Source: JAAEKA01 sp049299095 (GTDB taxonomy: Bacteria; Chloroflexota; Anaerolineae; JAAEKA01). Taken from it: a DNA stretch of 18,886 nucleotides. A program made the translations under genes and the position numbers. The notes beneath the pieces were generated by a model. That model ran no database searches, had not been told where the DNA came from, and was given only the letters and a program-made list of their open reading frames with translations. Of the stretch, positions 7,168 through 13,681 are shown one piece after another. The first letter of the stretch is position 1; each line of letters opens with the position of its first letter. The DNA lies in assembly GCA_049299095.1 (NCBI GenBank), contig JBAQWV010000159.1:1-18886 (forward strand), given 5' to 3'.

Positions 7168-7183
7168 GTTGCGTAAGTCCTAC
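7168..7183. repeat. Motif like an insertion-sequence end
   Basis: On the minus strand GTAGGACTTACGCAAC resembles the terminal inverted repeats (TAGGACTTACGCA) I associate with several bacterial IS elements. No transposase and no second matching end are present, so at most this is a relic. Confidence 0.3.
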
Positions 7184-7231
7184 GCGAATAACCTCAGCAA
7201 CCTTACGCGGTGCTCTTGTTTCCGATCAATC

Positions 7232-10027
7232 TCACACCTTCGCCAGCTCGTACCAGTTCGGGCCAGCTTCCATGTCCACTTGCAGCGGCGCGTCCAGCTG
7301 ATACGCGCCTTCCATCACCCTGCGCACCAACGGCGCAACCACGGTCAGCTCGGCCTCAGGCACTTCCAACACCAGTTCGTCATGCACTTGCAACAACATA
7401 CGGCTTTGCAAGCCGCGCTGCCGCAGCTCGCTGTGCAGCCGCACCATTGCAATCTTGATGATGTCCGCAGCCGTACCCTGAATGGGATGATTGATCGCCG
7501 CGCGCTCGGCTTGTTGCCGGTCCGTTGCTGTGCCACCGCGGTTTTTGAGGATCGGGAAATAGCGGCGATGCCCCAGCAAGGTTTCCACGTAGCCCAGCTT
7601 GTGCGCCCTTTCAATGGTTTCGTCCACATAGCGCCGGATGCCGGGGTACGTTTGGAAATACGCGTCCAGAAACGCCTGCGCCTCGCTGCGGTTCAGGCTG
7701 GTGCGGCTCGCCAGTCCGAACGCGCTAACGCCGTAGCTGGTGGCAAAGTTGACCATCTTGGCAATGCTGCGCTGCTCGGTGGTCACTGCCTCCGGCGGCA
7801 CGCCGTAGATGGTGGAAGCCGTGGCGCGGTGAATGTCTGCACCGTGGCGGAACGCGTCCAGCATGGTCGCGTCCTGCGACACATGCGCCAGGATACGCAG
7901 TTCCACCTGCGAATAGTCGGCGGCCAGCAACTTGCAGCCGGGCGCAGCCACAAACGCGCGCCGAATCTCGCGACCCAGGTCGCTGCGCACCGGAATGTTT
8001 TGCAGGTTCGGGTTATTGCTGCTGATACGTCCCGTTTCTGCGCCTGTCTGGTTGAAGCTGGTATGCAACCGACCCGTTTGCGGGTTGACTAGTTCCGGCA
8101 GCGCGTCCACGTAGGTGCTGAGCAGCTTGCTGAGCTGCCGCTGTTCCAGGATCAGGTCAATCACCGGATGCAGGCCCTTGAAGTCTTCCAGCACGCCCGC
8201 GGCCGTGGAATAATGGCCCGATTGCGTCTTTTTCAAACCCTGCGTGGGCAGCGCCAACTTGCCAAACAACACATCAGAAAGCTGCTGGGTCGAGTTGATA
8301 TTGAAATGGTAGCCCACCAGCCGGTAAATTTCCAGCTCGATTTCAGTTAGACGGCGGCGCAGTTCGCGCGACATCTGGCGCAGGAAGGGTACGTCCACTG
8401 CGATGCCCGCCATCTGCATGTCCACCAACACCGGCACCAGCGGCATTTCCAGATCGCGGAACAGGCTGGTCAGCGACAAGTCATCAAGTTCCTGGCGCAA
8501 CAATGGAACCAGCCGCAGGGTCATGTCGGTGTCCGCCGCAGCATAGCGACCCGCGGCGTCAATCGGCGCACGATCCATGGTGATCTGTGTGCGACCGGTA
8601 CCGATCAGCTCGGTAATCGGCGTCATCTCTATACCCAGCCGCTGCCAGGCTACGTTTTTCAGCCCCAGCCCGCGGCTGCCGGGGTCAATCAGCCACTGTG
8701 CGATCATGGTGTCGAACAGCGGGCCGGCAGGTCGAATGTCGTAGCGTGCCAGCACGGTTAAGTCATATTCGGCGTTGTGCGCGGCCTTCTCGTTGGCAGG
8801 GTCTTCCAGCACCGGTTTCAACGCGCCAATCACGGTATCAAGAGCAAGCTGAGAATTGTCAATGGTCAATTGAGTATTATCCACCATTGGCAATTGATGT
8901 CCCACCGGCACATACACAGACTGCGCTTCGCCCCAGGCCAGCGCAATGCCCACCAATTGGGCACTTTGTGCGTCAGTGCTGGTCGTTTCTGTGTCAAAAG
9001 AGATCACAGGCGCGTCGCGCAGTATCATCACCAACTCGTCCAGGTCTGGCTGGCTGGTGATGATGCGGTACGGCGAGGGCTGCCCAACCGCGCTGACAGG
9101 TGGCTCTGTAGCGAACAATGCAAGCTGACCATCGGGCATAGCCGCGGCAGGCGGTGCGCTGCGGGTGCTGGGTGGCAGCCGATCCAGCAGGGTGCGGAAT
9201 TCCAACTCACGGAACAGCTCGACCACCGCGGGCTGGTCATAGTCCTGCACGCGGCAAGCAGCCAAATCCAGTGTAATGCCGGGCACATCACGCACGATGG
9301 TCACCAGATGCTTGCTGAGGAAGGCGCTGTCACGTCCAGCGATCAGCGCCTCGCGTGTGCGCTTCGAGCTAATCTGATCGAGGTTGGCGTAGACGCCTTC
9401 GACGCTGTCATAGGTCTGGATCAGGTCGGTGGCGCCCTTTTCACCGATCCCCTTGACCCCCGGCACATTGTCCGAGGTGTCGCCCAGCAGCGCCTTCAGG
9501 TCTATCAACTGCCGCGGGGCCAGGCCCCAACGTTCCAGCACTGTTTCCGGTGTGTAAACAATCGTATCACTGAACTTGCGTCCGCTGGTCAGCACGCTGG
9601 TGTGATCGGTAACGCACTGGACGATATCGCGGTCGCCGGTGACAATGGTGGTGTATACCCCGTCGGCATCGGCCTGATGCGCCAGCGTGCCCAGTACGTC
9701 ATCGGCTTCGTAGCCCTCGCGGGTGAAGATCGGGAAATTGAGCGTTTGTACTACGCCCTGAATACGCTCCACTTGGCGGCGCAGGTCGTCGGGCATGCGC
9801 TCGCGCGTGCCTTTGTACGCGTCGTACTGTGCGTGGCGAAAGGTTTTGCCCACGTCAAAGGCTACGGCCACATAGTCCGGCTGTTGCTCGCGCAGAGTGT
9901 TGAGCAGCATGGAGAAGAAACCAAACGTGGCGTTAGTCGGCTCGCCTGCGCGCGTTGCCATCGTCGCTGGCAGCGCGTGATAGGCGCGAAACGCCAGAGA
10001 GTGGCCGTCAATCAGGAGTAATTTCAC
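7232..10027 (-). CDS. polA: DNA polymerase I with active-looking proofreading domain
   Basis: Family A polymerase for Okazaki fragment maturation and repair; 931 residues from the chosen start. The 5' nuclease spans about 1-290, with acidic residues in LLIDGHS, YEADD (106-110), TGDRD (130-134) and GDTSDNVPG (182-190). The 3'-5' exonuclease spans about 325-510 with all motifs intact: D345/E347 (FDTET), N418/D422 (HNAEYD) and Y495/D499 (YAAAD). The polymerase has motif A D704 (AADYSQVELR), motif B R753/K757/F761/Y765 with the usual glycine after F761 replaced by alanine (NFATSYG), and motif C H882-D883-E884. The start GTG at 10027 gives MKLLLIDGHS with GAGG 6 bases upstream; a GTG at 10039 is the alternative. 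Residues about 380-393 look like an insertion, described separately. The start overlaps a HepT fragment by 20 bp, so translation may be coupled. Confidence 0.96.
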   Translation of the reverse strand: MKLLLIDGHSLAFRAYHALPATMATRAGEPTNATFGFFSMLLNTLREQQPDYVAVAFDVGKTFRHAQYDAYKGTRERMPDDLRRQVERIQGVVQTLNFPIFTREGYEADDVLGTLAHQADADGVYTTIVTGDRDIVQCVTDHTSVLTSGRKFSDTIVYTPETVLERWGLAPRQLIDLKALLGDTSDNVPGVKGIGEKGATDLIQTYDSVEGVYANLDQISSKRTREALIAGRDSAFLSKHLVTIVRDVPGITLDLAACRVQDYDQPAVVELFRELEFRTLLDRLPPSTRSAPPAAAMPDGQLALFATEPPVSAVGQPSPYRIITSQPDLDELVMILRDAPVISFDTETTSTDAQSAQLVGIALAWGEAQSVYVPVGHQLPMVDNTQLTIDNSQLALDTVIGALKPVLEDPANEKAAHNAEYDLTVLARYDIRPAGPLFDTMIAQWLIDPGSRGLGLKNVAWQRLGIEMTPITELIGTGRTQITMDRAPIDAAGRYAAADTDMTLRLVPLLRQELDDLSLTSLFRDLEMPLVPVLVDMQMAGIAVDVPFLRQMSRELRRRLTEIELEIYRLVGYHFNINSTQQLSDVLFGKLALPTQGLKKTQSGHYSTAAGVLEDFKGLHPVIDLILEQRQLSKLLSTYVDALPELVNPQTGRLHTSFNQTGAETGRISSNNPNLQNIPVRSDLGREIRRAFVAAPGCKLLAADYSQVELRILAHVSQDATMLDAFRHGADIHRATASTIYGVPPEAVTTEQRSIAKMVNFATSYGVSAFGLASRTSLNRSEAQAFLDAYFQTYPGIRRYVDETIERAHKLGYVETLLGHRRYFPILKNRGGTATDRQQAERAAINHPIQGTAADIIKIAMVRLHSELRQRGLQSRMLLQVHDELVLEVPEAELTVVAPLVRRVMEGAYQLDAPLQVDMEAGPNWYELAKV
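8846..8896 (-). repeat. Repeat element read in frame within polA
   Basis: The minus strand here has CAATTG-centred units about 21-24 bases apart (CAATTGCCAATGGTGGAT, CAATTGACCATTGACAAT, CAGCTTGCTCTTGAT). They translate as QLPMVDNT-QLTIDNS-QLALDTV (residues 378-399). Short tandem elements of the type CAATTGTCAATTGTCAATT, encoding QL.I.N heptads, are known to me from intergenic DNA of Bacteroidota and Chloroflexota. Related polymerases normally pass from the VPVGH strand directly to a short QLPL..VL helix, so about 14 residues appear added. Confidence 0.5.
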
Positions 10028-10157
10028 CTTCAACCTCACGGAGGATCATAATCAATTCATCATGCAATAAGGGGATTTTTGTAGCCACAGCATCCCATAC
10101 AATGTCATAGTCCACGCCAGAGTAACTGTAGATCAGCCGATTGCGCATACCGGACAT
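10008..10157 (-). pseudogene. Truncated HepT/DUF86 (HEPN toxin) fragment overlapping the polA start
   Basis: A 49-codon minus-strand frame reads MSGMRNRLIYSYSGVDYDIVWDA and continues for 26 residues. It matches the second half of HepT-family HEPN ribonuclease toxins, which carry RN.L.H.Y..VD...VW. The catalytic histidine of the R-x4-6-H motif is tyrosine here (RNRLIYSY). The N-terminal half is absent: a TGA lies just upstream of the frame and no HepT-like residues occur in the other frames up to 10211. No MntA-type nucleotidyltransferase antitoxin is nearby. Its stop lies inside polA, overlapping the chosen start by 20 bp, so translating ribosomes would pass onto polA. It is likely a decayed toxin fragment now serving at most as a leader peptide. 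Confidence 0.6.
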
Positions 10158-10211
10158 CGAGCGTCAATCTCAACTGAAATTCATCCGGCGACAGCCCTGC
10201 ACTTTGTGCCG

Positions 10212-10439
10212 CTACGACTTACTCACTTGCACCAGGCCGGCGGCGATCAGCTCTTTGACCTGCTGTACATCGGTGATGTCCGCGGTCATGCGGAAGGTAC
10301 GACCGGCATCGAGGCGGAAATTGCCTGCGGGCAGCCGCAACAGAATGTTCTGGGCACTGGTGTTGCGCACCGTCACCAGATGGTTGGGATCCCACTCCCG
10401 CTCCATCTCGTCTAACCGATTGGATTTGAACAGGGCCAT
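10212..10439 (-). CDS. Small protein of unknown function, 75 residues
   Basis: ATG 10439 has AGGAG 6 bases upstream (a GTG 3 bases earlier is too close), and a TTGACT-17-TAAAAT promoter lies 38 bases above, so expression is credible. The protein begins MALFKSNRLDEMEREWDP, followed by alternating strands (LVTVRN, NILLRLPAGNFRLDAGRTFRMTA) and an amphipathic helix (VQQVKELIAAGLVQVS). It has no membrane segment or cysteine. The layout, a small beta module followed by a helix that ends in a short strand, is like small phage head or tail accessory proteins. That is an impression, not an identification. It is the first gene of the unit leading through the HepT fragment to polA. Confidence 0.65.
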   Translation of the reverse strand: MALFKSNRLDEMEREWDPNHLVTVRNTSAQNILLRLPAGNFRLDAGRTFRMTADITDVQQVKELIAAGLVQVSKS

Positions 10440-10477
10440 CACGATCTCCTTGATGAGAAAAGGGTCACAATGCCGGT

Positions 10478-10506
10478 ATTTTACTTGACGTGAGAGGGAA
10501 AGTCAA
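10478..10506 (-). promoter_or_regulatory. Strong sigma-70-type promoter for the 75-residue gene and possibly polA
   Basis: On the minus strand TTGACT (10501-10506) and TAAAAT (10478-10483) are 17 bases apart. It is the closest match to the consensus in the window and gives a short leader containing the AGGAG motif. No terminator is seen before polA, so polA may be transcribed from here. Confidence 0.65.
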
Positions 10507-10512
10507 TATACA
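10485..10512 (+). promoter_or_regulatory. Candidate rightward promoter overlapping the leftward one
   Basis: TTGACG (10485-10490) and TATACA (10507-10512) are 16 bases apart on the plus strand. They interleave with the leftward promoter: each -35 lies inside the other's spacer, and the two form the inverted repeat TTGAC...GTCAA. It would read toward the Vps62-like gene. Confidence 0.4.
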
Positions 10513-10540
10513 TCGGTAAATGCTGCCTCGGTGCAAGCTG

Positions 10541-10549
10541 TGCTATAAT
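10541..10549 (+). promoter_or_regulatory. Extended -10 promoter of the Vps62-like gene
   Basis: TGCTATAAT is a perfect extended -10 (TGn + TATAAT). No good -35 stands 16-18 bases upstream. A start near 10556 gives a leader of about 58 bases to the ATG at 10615. This is the more likely main promoter of that gene. Confidence 0.55.
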
Positions 10550-10614
10550 AGCGCCGACACCCTGGCCGCCCTGCCGCGCGCCTTGCCTTTTTATCTACCA
10601 GGACCAAAAGCATC

Positions 10615-11778
10615 ATGTCAGTTGTTGATACCTTGCACCACACCTATGCGCCGATCATGCGCTTCTCTGCTGGCGAAAACTTCTTTCCGATGGCGGTGGA
10701 TGACTTTCTGGGCTATTCCGCGCTCTATCGCAAGGGAGAAAACAAACCATTGGTGCAGCAGGGCCAGCTGAACGCGGCTATGCTGCAAAAGACCCAGCAA
10801 GCCGATCAGGTTTTCCTGCGTTCTGTCACCACGGGGCCGCTGTGGGGCAAGGATGTAGCATCCGAATGGAACCGTGATGCCCTGCACCTGCTGCGCGAGT
10901 ATATGCTCAAGCCCAGGCAAACCTGGAATGAAACCACTGCCAAACAGGCCTACCAGTGGTTGAGCGCCAAAACCGAGCCGGCCGCCAGACGTTTTTGGTG
11001 GAATGATTTGTTGCTACCCAAAGTGGAAGAAGACATAGCGCGCGGCAGCCGCTCCCAACTGCCTCGCTTTATTCTGCCCAGCGAAGTGCGCAATTCCGCC
11101 ATCGAACGCTACCGCGCCAGCCAGGGTGAGCGCCCCCGCTTCACCTACTACTTTCGGGAAGTGCAGCAGGGCGGTTATCTGAACCTGCAATACTGGTTTT
11201 ATTACGCGTACAACGATTGGGCCAACGGGTTTGGCGGTTTCAATGACCACGAAGGGGACTGGGAAGGCTTCCACCTCTTCTTCAAGCTGGACGGCGGGCG
11301 TCCCGTCGAGCCACCCGCCTATGCCTGCTATCTCGGCCATCATTCGCGCATCACCAAGCCGTGGGGCCATCCCGACATGGAGATCATCGGCACGCATCCG
11401 GTCATCAACGTGGCGGCTGGCTCCCATGCCAGCTACCCGGAACGCAAGGAATATCCTCTGATGGCGTTGTACAACCTCATTGACTACGCCACCGGCGACG
11501 CCTACGAGTTGGATAATGCCGATTGGAGCAACCGTCTGCCGCTCGAACAGCAACCGTGGGTCAATCAGGTCAATGTATCGTGGGGCACGCGCTACTGGCT
11601 GCCCTTGACGCTGCTAAATCTTGCCATGCGCACGGTCGGAGTGATTTTGCCGCGCGAAATGTTGCTGCCGGGCGTCAGCGCGCCGCGCGGTCCGCACTTC
11701 GATGACCGCGGTGACGAGCGCGAGGTTTGGCGCGCGCCGCTCCAATTTGCGTCCATTACCCCGTTGCCTGCCAACTAA
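10615..11778 (+). CDS. Vps62/DUF946-like protein of unknown function
   Basis: 387 residues, no signal peptide and no clear membrane helix, so probably cytoplasmic. Family hallmarks are the N-terminal YAPIMRFSAGENFFPMAVDDFL (11-32), the aromatic LQYWFYYAYNDW (191-202), NDHEGDWEGFHLFF (210-223), YLGHHSR (239-245) and VINVAAGSHASYP (263-275). The conserved His, Asp and Glu clusters (H212, E213, D215, E217, H242, H271) look like a metal or catalytic site, but no reaction has been established to my knowledge. The name comes from a yeast sorting protein and says little about a bacterial role. The ATG at 10615 has only a weak AGGA 12 bases upstream. Its TAA shares two bases with the stop of the convergent GDPD gene (CTAA, 11775-11778). 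No functional partner is nearby. Confidence 0.78.
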   Translation: MSVVDTLHHTYAPIMRFSAGENFFPMAVDDFLGYSALYRKGENKPLVQQGQLNAAMLQKTQQADQVFLRSVTTGPLWGKDVASEWNRDALHLLREYMLKPRQTWNETTAKQAYQWLSAKTEPAARRFWWNDLLLPKVEEDIARGSRSQLPRFILPSEVRNSAIERYRASQGERPRFTYYFREVQQGGYLNLQYWFYYAYNDWANGFGGFNDHEGDWEGFHLFFKLDGGRPVEPPAYACYLGHHSRITKPWGHPDMEIIGTHPVINVAAGSHASYPERKEYPLMALYNLIDYATGDAYELDNADWSNRLPLEQQPWVNQVNVSWGTRYWLPLTLLNLAMRTVGVILPREMLLPGVSAPRGPHFDDRGDEREVWRAPLQFASITPLPAN

Positions 11779-12533
11779 GCCTTGATTTCCGGCTCCTGCA
11801 GCACCGCCGTCAACAAATCGGGACGGTCGGTGATGATGCCGTCAATGCCCAACGCCACCAGGCGACGCATCTCCGCAGGATCGTTCACCGTCCAGGTGTT
11901 CACCTGACGGCCATGCGCGTGTTCGCGGCGCACCAGCTTAGGCGTCACTTGCTCATAATACGGGTTTAACGCCACCAGCCGCAGGAAAAAGCGCGGCCAG
12001 CCCCAATTCAGCCCCGGCAGCATATCTGGCGCATACAACAACCCCAGTGGCAGACGGCGATCCAGCCGCGCCATGCGCCAGAGCGCGGCCACATTGAACG
12101 ACGACACCAAACAACGCTCATACAGGTTGTGCCGTTGCACCGCCGCCACTAAAACCGCCTCCAGCCCATCATTACCATAGGGAGTGCGCTTGGCCTCGAT
12201 GTTCAAAAAGCAATCAGCAGGCGCGGTCTCGATCCATTCATCCAATGTTGGCATCAGCTCGCCGCGAAACTGCGGGCCAAAGTGGCTGCCCATGTCCAGC
12301 TCGCGCAACTGCGCCAGCGTGCTAGTGACCACACTACCCGCCACACCGGCAATGCGCTGCAAATCGTCGTCGTGAAACACCACCAACTGCCCGTCGCGCG
12401 TGCGCTGCACATCGAATTCAAAGCCATCCACGCCCGCGGCCACGCCTGCGCGAATGCCCGCCAGCGTATTTTCCGGTGCCAGTCCGCGTGCACCGCGGTG
12501 TCCCAGGTTCAATGGACGCTGCTGCTCAGACAT
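11775..12533 (-). CDS. Glycerophosphodiester phosphodiesterase (GDPD family)
   Basis: Hydrolyses glycerophosphodiesters such as glycerophosphocholine to glycerol-3-phosphate and an alcohol, in lipid turnover. 252 residues from ATG 12533, which has GGAG 9 bases upstream; an ATG at 12539 is only 3 bases from that motif. TIM-barrel signature residues are present: GHRGARGLAPENT (H12, R13, E21), EFDV (E39, D41) and VFHDDDLQR (H54), plus a later NIEAKR strand and the closing NTWTVNDPAEMRRLVALGIDGIITDRPD. There is no signal peptide, so it is an intracellular form. It overlaps the nuclease gene upstream by 8 bp (14 bp with the earlier start), showing translational coupling. Its stop overlaps that of the convergent Vps62-like gene. 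Confidence 0.92.
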   Translation of the reverse strand: MSEQQRPLNLGHRGARGLAPENTLAGIRAGVAAGVDGFEFDVQRTRDGQLVVFHDDDLQRIAGVAGSVVTSTLAQLRELDMGSHFGPQFRGELMPTLDEWIETAPADCFLNIEAKRTPYGNDGLEAVLVAAVQRHNLYERCLVSSFNVAALWRMARLDRRLPLGLLYAPDMLPGLNWGWPRFFLRLVALNPYYEQVTPKLVRREHAHGRQVNTWTVNDPAEMRRLVALGIDGIITDRPDLLTAVLQEPEIKA

Positions 12534-13161
12534 AGTCATCTGCTCCTTTGCCCGTCAACGGTTCGGCGGGGGTAGCCTGGCCAGACGCATAGCGGGCCAA
12601 CCGTGCCCCGTCAATCAGCTCAATCGGCTTGCCCGCGGCCCACGCGCCCGCGGAATCGCTAATGCTGCCCGTGGTCACCAAAAAGCCCTGCGCGGCGTTC
12701 TCATGTTCCATCACGCCGTATAAATCGCGCACCACCGGCTCCCCCACTACGCCGCGATAACGTTTGCATTGCACAATCGCCCGCTCGCCAAAGGGGGAAA
12801 CCACCCACAAATCTATGCCGTGGTCGCCGCTGTCGGGGGTGTTTTCCACAAAATAGCCACGGCTGCGAAACAACTCGCCCACCCAAACCTCGAATTCGCT
12901 GGGGTCCATCGCTTGCAGATCGTCCAACGTCATCCCCTTGCCCTGGCCCACCGGCTCTGGCTCAGCAGGATGACGCTGCTGCCATGCGGCCATCAGCCAA
13001 CCCGTCAGCACAAACGCGCTGAACCCCAGCAGCAAGGCTAACGTTGTCAACTGCGCAGCATAAGATAAGTCACCGAAAAACCCGTTAAACAACAACACAG
13101 ACAGCGCAACCACCAGCAACCACAGCGCGCTTAGCAGGGGTAACAAACGACGAGGTGTCAA
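12526..13161 (-). CDS. Membrane-anchored Mrr-type restriction endonuclease-like protein
   Basis: 211 residues. Two hydrophobic helices (about 8-29 and 38-60) form a membrane hairpin, then a linker (61-78), then an Mrr_cat PD-(D/E)xK nuclease domain (about 79-190). Its core is FEVWVGELFRSRGY, GDHGIDLWV with D117, and AIVQCKRY with Q131 and K133. The catalytic triad is therefore complete. Related membrane-anchored nucleases are thought to cleave DNA at the membrane or to act on foreign DNA; the target is unknown. The frame is open to 13299, but the extra residues overlap the DUF59 gene. TTG 13161 has AAGGA 7 bases upstream and begins right before the first helix, so it is chosen. It lies 17 bp after the DUF59 gene and overlaps the GDPD gene, so the three are probably one transcript. 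Confidence 0.85.
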   Translation of the reverse strand: MTPRRLLPLLSALWLLVVALSVLLFNGFFGDLSYAAQLTTLALLLGFSAFVLTGWLMAAWQQRHPAEPEPVGQGKGMTLDDLQAMDPSEFEVWVGELFRSRGYFVENTPDSGDHGIDLWVVSPFGERAIVQCKRYRGVVGEPVVRDLYGVMEHENAAQGFLVTTGSISDSAGAWAAGKPIELIDGARLARYASGQATPAEPLTGKGADDYV

Positions 13162-13178
13162 CGGACAATCCTTGAAGG

Positions 13179-13529
13179 CTAGGCGCGGCCCAGCAGGCGA
13201 TGCAGCCAACGGCGCGGCGCGGGAGGAGGGGCAAGAGTCAGCGGCGCGGCCAGCGCCGTCGTCAGGCGTTGCGGCGTCCACAGTGGTTCCGGCAGACAAC
13301 GCACCGTCACCGAGCGCACAGCCGGCACAGCCAGCACAGCCTGTTCAACCGCCGTCATCAGTGCGGCCGCGGCCGGCCACGCCGGATCGGGCAGGATCAA
13401 TTCGACCGTCACACGCCCGCCTGTATGCGTGCGCACCGCGTGCACGAAGCCCAGATCGGTGATGGGTTGGCCCAGCAACGGATCGGCGACGCTGGTCAAG
13501 GCGCGCGGCACGGCGATAGAGGTCGGCAT
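13179..13529 (-). CDS. MIP18/DUF59 family protein lacking the usual cysteine
   Basis: 116 residues from ATG 13529 (GGAG 8 bases upstream). Residues 10-80 follow the MIP18/DUF59 pattern of iron-sulfur assembly and PaaD-like proteins: ALTSVADPLLGQPITDLGFVHAV, then VTVELILPDPAWP, then AVPAVRSVTVR. In that family a Thr/Cys-Pro motif normally holds the functional cysteine; here the spot reads DPAWP, with W51 instead of cysteine. The only cysteine is C78. The C-terminal tail (95-116) is Pro-rich, then basic. Iron-sulfur delivery is therefore doubtful, and the protein may have a repurposed role. First gene of the unit with the Mrr-like nuclease and GDPD. Confidence 0.75.
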   Translation of the reverse strand: MPTSIAVPRALTSVADPLLGQPITDLGFVHAVRTHTGGRVTVELILPDPAWPAAAALMTAVEQAVLAVPAVRSVTVRCLPEPLWTPQRLTTALAAPLTLAPPPAPRRWLHRLLGRA

Positions 13530-13572
13530 AGTTTCAGCTCCAGGAGGTTCACGCAATGAACTGCGCGGCGGC

Positions 13573-13601
13573 ATGATGCCATAACTTGCGCCGAACGGCA
13601 A
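13573..13601 (-). promoter_or_regulatory. Weak candidate promoter for the DUF59-nuclease-GDPD unit
   Basis: On the minus strand TTGCCG (13596-13601) and CATCAT (13573-13578) are 17 bases apart, 44 bases before the ATG at 13529 and just past the terminator of the preceding gene. The -10 is a poor match; position is the main argument. Confidence 0.3.
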
Positions 13602-13613
13602 TGTGTACGGCAC

Positions 13614-13653
13614 AAAAAACGTGAAGCGCAGACAAAACGCCACGCTTCACGTT
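13614..13653 (-). terminator. Rho-independent terminator after the hydroxyacyl-CoA dehydrogenase gene
   Basis: A perfect 11-bp inverted repeat, AACGTGAAGCG (13618-13628) with CGCTTCACGTT (13643-13653), has a 14-base loop. Leftward it runs into six T (13614-13619). It begins about 29 bases past the stop at 13682 and separates the two leftward units. Confidence 0.88.
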
Positions 13654-13681
13654 GCAAAAACACATCACCGAGCCGCACCGG

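Larger units (their letters stand above)
6842..7231. other. 390 bp AT-richer spacer between polA and argS, apparent accessory debris
   Basis: This is the only gene-free stretch over 300 bases. It is visibly richer in A+T than the flanking genes and holds no intact gene. It contains two adjacent open segments on the minus strand that end in plausible protein C-termini, an imperfect GTCATTTCGA...GAGAAATC-type repeat, and a motif like the ends of some insertion sequences. GCGTAAG (7171-7177) and CTTACGC (7203-7209) also form a 7-bp inverted repeat close to the polA stop. I see no strong terminator for polA and no clear argS promoter. Confidence 0.5.

Noticed and set aside
7169..8092. 307-codon open frame on the plus strand
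   Set aside because: Antisense to the polymerase domain of polA; composition typical of a shadow frame.
8777..10021. 414-codon open frame on the plus strand
   Set aside because: Antisense to the 5' nuclease and exonuclease part of polA, whose conserved residues are intact; no promoter, ribosome-binding motif or recognisable domain.
13162..13299. Upstream extension of the Mrr-like nuclease
   Set aside because: The extra 46 residues overlap the DUF59 gene in another frame and are low-complexity Ala/Pro; TTG 13161 has a good ribosome-binding motif.
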